DNA of 64,000 nucleotides from Alphaproteobacteria bacterium (GTDB taxonomy: Bacteria > Myxococcota_A > UBA796 > CAJQPC01), in assembly GCA_020632795.1 (NCBI GenBank), contig JACKEV010000010.1:62001-126000 (forward strand). The letters run 5' to 3'. This document shows, in pieces, positions 57,772 through 64,000 of the stretch. Numbering within the stretch: position 1 is the first letter of the stretch; the number at the start of each line of letters is the position of its first letter. The position numbers were made by a program, and so were the translations under genes. The notes under the pieces are model-generated. The model did no database searches. It was not told the origin of the DNA and saw only the letters and a list, made by a program, of their open reading frames with translations.

Positions 57772-59555
57772 CAGAACTCTCCCCCGACCTCGACCATCCC
57801 CAGCCCGACTCGGATCCCGACCGCGCGCACACGCCACCCCCCGACGACCAGCGCCGCCCCACCCAGCGCCACGCCCCCGATCCCGAGTTTGAACGCCGTG
57901 TCAAACTGGTTCTCCCCGGAATCGACCGCGACGCACGCCCCCATCCCCGGGGTGTCGCCCTCCAGCCGCCCCTGCACGACCCTGGAGCCGACCATCGCCC
58001 CCAGCCCCGACGCCGCCATCGCCCCGCCCCCCCAGAGCCAGGCCTGCGGCTCCTGCCACCTCAGCCCGCCGCCAACCGACAGCGCCAGCCCAGCCCCGGC
58101 CACGCCCCAGCCGGCCGCATTGGCGCCAGCCCAGCCACGAGGCACCACCCCGTTGTAGACGGCGCGACAGCCGGGGCCCATCGAGGTGATCGCCACCGCA
58201 GTGCCCACGACCTGGAGGGCCGCGCCGGCAAAGGCGAGGTTCTGGGCGCCCCGATACGGGAGGGTGACCGTTAGGTCCAAGGTCTGGTTGTCCTCGAGCG
58301 AGAGGGGCTGCTCCACCCGACCGGCGCGCACGACATGGTCGCCGGGGCGCGTGTGGATGGTCAACGGGCGCTCGGGGGACTGAATCTCGTCGTCGAACAC
58401 CACCTCGGATCGGATGGGGCGCCCCTGGCGGTTCTCTGTACGGAGGGTGAGGGTCGCGCCGGCTGTTCGTCCGACAACGAGCTCCTTGACCTCGCCCTTC
58501 TCCAGCATGACCGTCTGCTCTACCCCATTGAAGACGACCCGGTGTGGGCCCGGCGCCAGATGCTGGAGGGTGACGAGGTTGCCGGGCAGCCGCACGCCGT
58601 AGTCCTGTCCGTCAACCAAGAGCGCTCCCTGTGCCAGGACGGTGACAACCAGCGTTGCCAGCCCCAGCTGCTCCACCACCACCACGGGGAAGTCCCCCGA
58701 GTTCTCGCCGCTTCGCCACGGCACCTGGACGTGTCCTCGGGCTACGGACTCATGCTTCACCTGCTCCCTGACGTAACCATACAGCTCCTCAGCGCTGACG
58801 ACGCCGTCCTGAAGGATCCAGCCGTCGGCCTCCTGCCTCATGCCCTTCAGCAGGTAGTACGTCAACAGACCGTTGTTCAACTCATCATATTCGTAGGAAT
58901 ACCCCCCGAGGGCGGTCCCGTAGAGGATGAAGGTGCCCTCAGAGTCTACGTACCGAGGGTTCGTCCAGGATGGAGGTTGTAAACTCTTGGAAACCCGTAC
59001 CTGATTGCGGCAGGCATCCAGGATCACAAGGCGCTGTTTGGCCTGGATGTTCTGCAGATCCGTCTGCACCCGAGCCAGCTCGATGCCCGTATCCTCGGGA
59101 AGTTCGGCATCGGCCTCGACAGGGAAGAGGTAGTTGACCCGCTCTTTCCCAACCTCGCTGCTCGCGCCATGCCCGGAGAAGAAGAACACGATGGACTCCA
59201 ACTCTCCTTGTTCCCCCAGCTGATGAAGGTACTTCAGATGCTTGAGAATATTAACCTTTGTTGGCTGTAGATTGGGATCAAGCGCGTCCGGCGTCAGTAC
59301 GATGACCTGTCGCTCCTTGTACACACCACTCTCCACGAGCTGCGCGGCGAAGTCTCGTGCATCCTTGGCCGGGAACTTGAGGTCCTGGATGTCATCGTTT
59401 GTGTAGTCGTCGACCCCGATGATCAGCGCCCAGCGGCCCGAGGTCTCGGTGAGGATGTCGGCGGGGTTGTGGACAGTGATGTCCTTGGAGGACGCAGCGT
59501 CCTCCGGCGAGGATTGGGCCAGAGCGGCGGACAACATCGTGAGAAGGTGGAACAT
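57771..59555 (-). CDS. Secreted caspase-like (C14) protease
   Basis: The 594-residue product has a short signal peptide (MFHLLTMLSAALAQ). The caspase dyad is complete: H129 in FFFSGHGASS and C182 in ILDACRNQ, with the opening RWALIIGVDDYTN. A central beta-rich region contains LTLRTENRQGRPIRSEVVFDD, a PEGA-like or carboxypeptidase-regulatory-like pattern. The C-terminal third is Gly-rich and hydrophobic with several likely membrane segments (GVAGAGLALSVGGGL, GGVALGGAALVVGGW). There is no ribosome binding site; a TATAAG box ends eight bases before the ATG. It shares its layout with the caspase-like protein at 53220. Confidence 0.88.
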   Translation of the reverse strand: MFHLLTMLSAALAQSSPEDAASSKDITVHNPADILTETSGRWALIIGVDDYTNDDIQDLKFPAKDARDFAAQLVESGVYKERQVIVLTPDALDPNLQPTKVNILKHLKYLHQLGEQGELESIVFFFSGHGASSEVGKERVNYLFPVEADAELPEDTGIELARVQTDLQNIQAKQRLVILDACRNQVRVSKSLQPPSWTNPRYVDSEGTFILYGTALGGYSYEYDELNNGLLTYYLLKGMRQEADGWILQDGVVSAEELYGYVREQVKHESVARGHVQVPWRSGENSGDFPVVVVEQLGLATLVVTVLAQGALLVDGQDYGVRLPGNLVTLQHLAPGPHRVVFNGVEQTVMLEKGEVKELVVGRTAGATLTLRTENRQGRPIRSEVVFDDEIQSPERPLTIHTRPGDHVVRAGRVEQPLSLEDNQTLDLTVTLPYRGAQNLAFAGAALQVVGTAVAITSMGPGCRAVYNGVVPRGWAGANAAGWGVAGAGLALSVGGGLRWQEPQAWLWGGGAMAASGLGAMVGSRVVQGRLEGDTPGMGACVAVDSGENQFDTAFKLGIGGVALGGAALVVGGWRVRAVGIRVGLGMVEVGGEF

Positions 59556-59563
59556 CGTCAGAC

Positions 59564-59569
59564 CTTATA
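59564..59569 (-). promoter_or_regulatory. Probable -10 box (TATAAG) for a leaderless caspase transcript
   Basis: On the minus strand TATAAG is followed after eight bases by ATG 59555, with no ribosome binding site between. It lies in the 70-base gap after the MopE/FG-GAP gene, so the caspase gene can be transcribed separately. Confidence 0.45.
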
Positions 59570-59625
59570 CAGATCAGTTGCAGTGACGGGGGCGGCTGGC
59601 TGGCGCGGCACAGAGGAGGTGGTCA

Positions 59626-61554
59626 TCAGTAGCTCCGGCCGAGCAGGACGTAGACGGAGCCAGAGTCGACGTTCCCGTTGTAGTCCGCCTGGTATCCGCC
59701 GATCAGCACGTCGTTCAGCCCATCGCCGTCCACATCCCCCGCGCCGGAGACGACATCTCCGAGCCATTCCCCAGCGCTCACGCCGTATATGCGCGCATCT
59801 GCGTCGGCGAGGCTCATCGATCCTGACACCGGGCCCAGCACGACATAAGCTGCTCCGGCAAAAGAACCGCCTGTGCTGTTGTTGGGCCCGCCAAGTACGA
59901 CGTCGTCGTAGCCATCCCCGTCAACATCACCCACACTGTCGGTAGATACGCCAACGTAGTCGGGCCCTTGTTCGCCGTACAGCTTCGCATCATGGTCAGC
60001 CAGAGGCACATCCCCTGCCAGTGGTCCGTAGAACACGAAGATCGCCCCAGCGTCCCTCCCGCCGGTGTCGTCGCCATGAGAGCCGACGAGGGCATCCGCG
60101 TACCCATCGCGGTTGAAGTCCCCACGTGCGTTCACGGACTCCCCCAAGATGCCCCCCACGGTATCCCCCTGGATGGTCGCATCAGCGTCTTCGAGGCTGA
60201 TGATCCCAGGCAGGGGATCGTACAGCAGGTACACCGCGCCTGAGTTCTCGGCCCCCAGGTCGGCGCCTGGGCCTCCGATGATCACGTCTGCAAACCCGTC
60301 GCCGTCCACGTCGCCGCCTCCCGCGACCGACACCCCGGTTTCATCGTCGGCGGCCACGCCTGTGAACATGGAGGTCGCAGATGAAAGGGCAGAGTTCGCC
60401 ATCGGATTCGTCAACAGATACACAGCACCGGCCCGCGAGAAGCTTGAACTCTCACCGGGCGCAGCAATGAGCAAATCCACCTGACCATCTCCGTCCACAT
60501 CACCGGCATTGGCAATGGAGGTGCCAGCCAGATCGCCAGGCGCTACGCCTACGAACTTCGCGTCTGCAGCAGCGAGGTTCATGTTACCGGACACCGGCCC
60601 GAGCACGAGATAGGCTGCGCCGGCCTCGACACCGTTGGTGCCCTCATGACTGGCGCCGATCAGGAGGTCATCGTAGCCGTCGCTGTTGACATCCCCGGCC
60701 GCTGCGACCTGATGCCCCGCCCAGTCCCCCGCGCCCTCCCCGATGAGTGTGGCGTCGGCGTCCCCAAGCGACCCGCCAGACGTGATGGGACCAAGGATGA
60801 GGTAGGCTGCACCGGCCTCGGTCATCCCGTGCCCGGACTCCTTGAACGCCCCCACCATGATGTCGTCGACGCCGTCATTGTTGACGTCCCCGACGCCCGC
60901 AAGCGCCCGCCCCGCCCAGTCCCCCGCAGCCTCTCCATCAAATCGAATCACCTCCGCCGAAGTCAGGTCGATCTCTCCCCAGCAGCTCCGCGTCGCCTGT
61001 TCCACATCGCTGTAGCAGTCGTTGACGACGCCGTCGTCGCAGACCTCCGGCGCGCCTGGGAAGACAAGCTCGTCGTTGTCGTCGCAGTCCTCGCCGCGAA
61101 GACCGTCCTCGTTGACATGGCTCGCCGTTGCCCAACCGTCGCCATCAGCGTCGTAGTCGTTCCCACCATCGCAGGCCTGATCGATGCCATCATACCAACT
61201 CTCCTCCGCGCCAGGGTAGGCCGCCGGGTCGCCGTCGTCACAGTCGTTGCAGTCTTCAACGTAGGTTGCCGGTCCCTCGCAAGAGGTCAGCGTCTGCTCA
61301 GGATCGCCGTAGCCATCGCCATCGCCATCCAGACACCAGACCCGGGCGTCCACCGCCGTGGCGTCGTTCACCCGACCATCACAGTTCTCATCAACCTGTT
61401 CGGCGTCACAGAGCTCATCGGCGCCCGGGTGGATGGCTGCGGCGGTGTCCGCGCAGTCCACCTCATAGGTGTAGCCATCCTGATCGATGTCTGTCGGATC
61501 CGCCTTCCACAAGCACCCCTGAACCATCAACCCCACCAGCAGCAGACCTCGCAT
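59626..61554 (-). CDS. MopE/FG-GAP-repeat lipoprotein
   Basis: ATG 61554 starts a lipoprotein signal (MRGLLLVGLMVQGC, lipobox Cys 14); the longer frame upstream overlaps another gene and is a shadow. Three MopE-type units (for example DCDDGDPAAYPGAEESW) are followed by seven FG-GAP repeats with calcium loops such as DVNNDGVDDIMVGAF and DVDGDGYDDVVLGGP, ending in VYVLLGRSY. The length (642 residues) and the order of domains match the gene at 16265. It lies between two caspase-like genes on the same strand. It is probably a surface-exposed calcium-binding propeller. Confidence 0.9.
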   Translation of the reverse strand: MRGLLLVGLMVQGCLWKADPTDIDQDGYTYEVDCADTAAAIHPGADELCDAEQVDENCDGRVNDATAVDARVWCLDGDGDGYGDPEQTLTSCEGPATYVEDCNDCDDGDPAAYPGAEESWYDGIDQACDGGNDYDADGDGWATASHVNEDGLRGEDCDDNDELVFPGAPEVCDDGVVNDCYSDVEQATRSCWGEIDLTSAEVIRFDGEAAGDWAGRALAGVGDVNNDGVDDIMVGAFKESGHGMTEAGAAYLILGPITSGGSLGDADATLIGEGAGDWAGHQVAAAGDVNSDGYDDLLIGASHEGTNGVEAGAAYLVLGPVSGNMNLAAADAKFVGVAPGDLAGTSIANAGDVDGDGQVDLLIAAPGESSSFSRAGAVYLLTNPMANSALSSATSMFTGVAADDETGVSVAGGGDVDGDGFADVIIGGPGADLGAENSGAVYLLYDPLPGIISLEDADATIQGDTVGGILGESVNARGDFNRDGYADALVGSHGDDTGGRDAGAIFVFYGPLAGDVPLADHDAKLYGEQGPDYVGVSTDSVGDVDGDGYDDVVLGGPNNSTGGSFAGAAYVVLGPVSGSMSLADADARIYGVSAGEWLGDVVSGAGDVDGDGLNDVLIGGYQADYNGNVDSGSVYVLLGRSY

Positions 61555-61633
61555 CTCAAACCTCCCTCGCCTCGATCGCCCCGACCCACAGCGGCCCCCA
61601 TGGCCCCCATGGACCCGAACAACCTCGCTCCGC

Positions 61634-63013
61634 TCACCCGTGCACCACCTCAACCTCCAACACCCACCCCGCCTCCCCCTCGACCGGGCGATGCCGCACA
61701 CAGCGCTCCCCCGCCGCGTCCTCGACCGGGAACACCTGGATCCCCTTCCGCCCGGCCATCTCGCGCTGCGCCTCGGGCGCCGCCGCCACCCACGCCGCCG
61801 CGAACGCCTCCACCGCCTCGGCCCCCTCCAGCGGCCCGGGGGACCACAGCGCCACGACCCGCTCGGTGCCCGCCGGGGGGACCAGGCGAAGCTCCAGGTC
61901 GTGGTCGTGGGGGAGTGCCCAGATGGCGCTGCCGGCGCGCACCGTGTCGTCCGGGGATTGCAGGGGGTAGAGCAGATGGGTCGCGCCGTCCGGGCCCACA
62001 TTGACGAGCTTGAGGTGCCCGTCCTGCGGCACGGTCATGCGGACGCTGAACACGTCGCCCGTGCGATACCGGTGGTTGGCGGGCACCGGCCGTCGGTTGG
62101 CGTACAGACAGACCTCGACCTCCGCGCTGACCGCCGCCGCGACCTTCTGCGGGGACACATCGGGCAGCCCGAGGGTGTCCGGACGCCCACCGCCCTCCGC
62201 ACCGGCCGCGCCGCCGCTGAGCTGTCCGACGAGGGGCGGGACCGCGCGCAGCAGCTCGGCGGCTTCCGCGATGCCGTCCTCATCGAGATCGCCGCTCCCC
62301 TGCATCGCTGAGATGACCCCGCAGGCGAATGCGCTCAGGCCCGCGCACGCGGGCTCGCCCTGGGACGCCGTGCTCACCCCCGTGGCCGTGATGACCATCA
62401 CATCGTCCCGCTCCGCGCCGATCGCGGAGACCAGCGGGCTGACCGCCTCATCCGGCCCGGTGACCAGCCCGGGGAGGCTCTGATGGACCGGGTCGACGAT
62501 GAGCCACACCTGACGCGCAGGCGAACGCTGGACCAGCGCCTTCAGCTCCCGCAGGGCCAGGCTGCTGCCCGCAAGCGCCTGCCCCGGCCGGCTGTCCTGG
62601 AGGAGCAGGACCCCCTCCCGATCGATCCGCGCCCCGTGGGTGGCCAGGTACACGATGACGACCTCATCCGCATCCGCGCCCAACAGCGCGCTCTGCAAGG
62701 CGTCACGCACCCGCGCCTGGGTGGCCTGGGGCCCCGTGAGCAGCGCGAGGTCATCCACCCGCAGCGCGCTGTCCAGGGCCATGGAGAAGCGCCGCGCGTC
62801 CTGCTCCGCCCAGGGGAGGCCCGCCGCCTCGCCCAGCCCAGGGAAGGCCCCGACGCCGACGACCACCGCCCGCACGTCGTAGCCCTCCGGCGGAGACGGC
62901 GCGTCGCGCGCCACGGCGACGATGCCCTTCTCCCCCTGACTGAGTGGAGCGGTGGTCGCCGCCGTGACCAGCGCAACGAACATGGACAGGACGAGCGCTA
63001 TACAGAGATTCAC
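61634..63013 (-). CDS. Inactive caspase-like protein with DUF4384-like C-terminus
   Basis: GTG 63013 follows GGAGG at a short distance; ATG 62983 is an alternative. A signal peptide covers the first 20 residues. The caspase-type domain keeps the fold and H126 in VYLATHG, but the position of the catalytic cysteine is V176 in IVDPVHQ, where active relatives have DAC. It is therefore very likely catalytically dead. A Ca-loop-like DLDEDGIAEAAEL follows. The C-terminal domain with YRTGDVFSVRMTVPQDG and HLLYPLQSPDDTVRAG resembles DUF4384, usually attached to caspase-like or kinase proteins. It may regulate or bind targets for the active caspases downstream. Confidence 0.82.
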   Translation of the reverse strand: MNLCIALVLSMFVALVTAATTAPLSQGEKGIVAVARDAPSPPEGYDVRAVVVGVGAFPGLGEAAGLPWAEQDARRFSMALDSALRVDDLALLTGPQATQARVRDALQSALLGADADEVVIVYLATHGARIDREGVLLLQDSRPGQALAGSSLALRELKALVQRSPARQVWLIVDPVHQSLPGLVTGPDEAVSPLVSAIGAERDDVMVITATGVSTASQGEPACAGLSAFACGVISAMQGSGDLDEDGIAEAAELLRAVPPLVGQLSGGAAGAEGGGRPDTLGLPDVSPQKVAAAVSAEVEVCLYANRRPVPANHRYRTGDVFSVRMTVPQDGHLKLVNVGPDGATHLLYPLQSPDDTVRAGSAIWALPHDHDLELRLVPPAGTERVVALWSPGPLEGAEAVEAFAAAWVAAAPEAQREMAGRKGIQVFPVEDAAGERCVRHRPVEGEAGWVLEVEVVHG

Positions 63014-63165
63014 GAGACCTCCGACAAACGAGAGGATGCAGGAGCGCGACGTGCTCCGGACGGTATGTCCCAGCCCAAGGGGGTTGAACAGACGGTACCA
63101 CCGAACCTGTGCCCCACGCCAGCGACCGGAGATCGAGTCGTATCTGAGCCAGAAACACCAGCCGC

Positions 63166-64000
63166 CTATCCGGACGGCTCCACGTCGTAGATCAGATCGA
63201 CGACCAGCGCAGCGGCGCCGTCAACGGGCGCTGACCAGTCCGCGCAGGCCCCCACGGTACGCAGAACCACGGGCTCGTCGGGGACCCAGGGCGTCTCCCC
63301 CAACGACTTTGACCAGGCGTCGCCAGCGTCCGATCGCGTCGGGTCCGGCAGGATCTGCCCCACCAGGGGCTCGGCGCCCCGGAGCACCACCAGACGCTCC
63401 AGGCGCTCCGGGGGCTCCAGGCGGAACGGGAAGAACACCGTCTCCCGGTCCTGGTGCGACACCACAGAGAAGCCCGCCGCCACAGGGTCCAGGGTGAGGA
63501 GCTGCACGCCCCCGCCCCCCGGCGCGCTGACCGACAAGGTGTAGAGCTGCCGGGATCGCAGCCCGCGCCCCGCCGGGGTGCCGTCCACGCACACCCGCAC
63601 CGGCACGGCCGGGATCGGGGTCGGCTCGGGCCAGAGCATCCAGGCCCCGACGCCGAGCCCCGCCATGGCCATCCCCCCCGCCCAGCGCAGCCAGCGGGGC
63701 GTCGGGGCGGGCGCCACGGGTCGCGTCGCGAACCGCGCGACGGCGTCCCGGAGGTCCCGAACCGCGACGGCTTCGACCTCCACCGCCTCGGGCAGCGTCG
63801 ACCCCTCCGGCACAAACACCCGGGTCAGGCGACCCGAAGCGGCCGCCAGCTTGGCCGACAGACCGCCCACGGCGCTCACCCGCCCGTCGACCCCCACGCC
63901 TCCCGTGAAGCCGATGTCATCGGGCACGTTGATGCCCTCCAGCGCGCAGCGGGTCGCCACGGCCAGGGGCAGGCCCAGGGAGGCGCCGTCCACCGCGAAC
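63166..64000 (-). CDS. Lon-type (S16) protease domain protein with membrane helix, 5' end beyond the right edge
   Basis: The frame is open at the right edge, so the N-terminus is unknown. The visible part starts with VDGASLGLPLA, where the Ser matches the Lon nucleophile, and continues with GFTGGVGVDGRVSAVGGLSAKLAAA, where the Lys fits the second member of the Ser-Lys dyad. A membrane helix (WAGGMAMAGLGVGAWMLW) follows about 35 residues later. The last 160 residues are probably outside the cytoplasm and unrecognised. The S16 domain is usually at the end of Lon; here it is followed by a membrane anchor and another domain, so this is not housekeeping Lon. It is the first visible gene of the caspase array. 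Confidence 0.75.
   Translation of the reverse strand, partial: FAVDGASLGLPLAVATRCALEGINVPDDIGFTGGVGVDGRVSAVGGLSAKLAAASGRLTRVFVPEGSTLPEAVEVEAVAVRDLRDAVARFATRPVAPAPTPRWLRWAGGMAMAGLGVGAWMLWPEPTPIPAVPVRVCVDGTPAGRGLRSRQLYTLSVSAPGGGGVQLLTLDPVAAGFSVVSHQDRETVFFPFRLEPPERLERLVVLRGAEPLVGQILPDPTRSDAGDAWSKSLGETPWVPDEPVVLRTVGACADWSAPVDGAAALVVDLIYDVEPSG

Noticed and set aside
63014..63165. A gene or RNA in the 152-base gap before the inactive caspase
   Set aside because: No start with coding character, tRNA-like fold or strong promoter could be seen.

Overview
The window reads as chromosomal DNA of a very GC-rich bacterium, most likely an uncultivated member of the Myxococcota. The reasons are extreme G/C at third codon positions, many secreted lipoproteins built from the Asp/Cys-rich MopE-type metal-binding motif, AgmX/TonB-like C-terminal domains, a large hybrid histidine kinase and WD40, KAP and caspase-like proteins. 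No rRNA, tRNA, insertion sequence or CRISPR array was found. Coding density is high: no gap reaches 300 bases, and many neighbours overlap by GTGA, ATGA or TGATG. Lineage and function are inferred from the sequence alone, without database searches.

Layout. 1-2292 (minus, cut by the left edge) is a homologue of the eukaryotic major vault protein. 2478-7605 holds a NAPE-PLD-like metallo-hydrolase, a MopE/fibrinogen-like lipoprotein, a short-chain dehydrogenase and a gluzincin-like peptidase. 7679-10507 is a coupled trio: an unknown protein, a radical SAM/SPASM enzyme and a SUMF1/formylglycine-enzyme-like protein. 10617-18625 holds a protoglobin, a VIT-domain protein, a WD40 protein, two MopE lipoproteins and a DUF2141-like protein. 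18698-22434 pairs a KAP-family P-loop NTPase with an Rpn/YhgA-type PD-(D/E)XK nuclease, a defence-like arrangement. 22556-27387 has a GDSL-like hydrolase, a GT1 glycosyltransferase, an AgmX-like protein and a three-gene operon (DUF2147-like protein, fatty-acid hydroxylase, MarR regulator) preceded by a strong double palindrome.

27484-37715 is a divergent cluster with four radical SAM enzymes. The leftward arm carries a lipoprotein, a hybrid histidine kinase, two small membrane proteins and two radical SAM enzymes. The rightward arm carries two radical SAM enzymes (one apparently shortened), a lipoprotein and an outer-membrane/TonB-like protein. 37880-39522 is a coupled pair, a DUF4365-like nuclease candidate and an unknown partner. 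39627-43258 has another MopE/fibrinogen-like lipoprotein and a GDSL-like protein. 43350-51172 is a leftward run: membrane protein, gatB, pseudokinase, dtd, inositol monophosphatase, Hsp70. 51217-53121 is a secreted beta-propeller protein.

53220-64000 is a leftward array of three secreted caspase-like proteins, one of which has lost its cysteine. They are interleaved with MopE/RCC1 and MopE/FG-GAP proteins and a damaged coiled-coil gene, and preceded by a Lon-type protease cut by the right edge. Part of this array (about 53.2-57.7 kb) has much lower GC than the rest.

The best candidates for little-described biology are the bacterial vault protein, the caspase/MopE/Lon array, the four-radical-SAM cluster, the KAP/Rpn pair and the DUF4365 pair.
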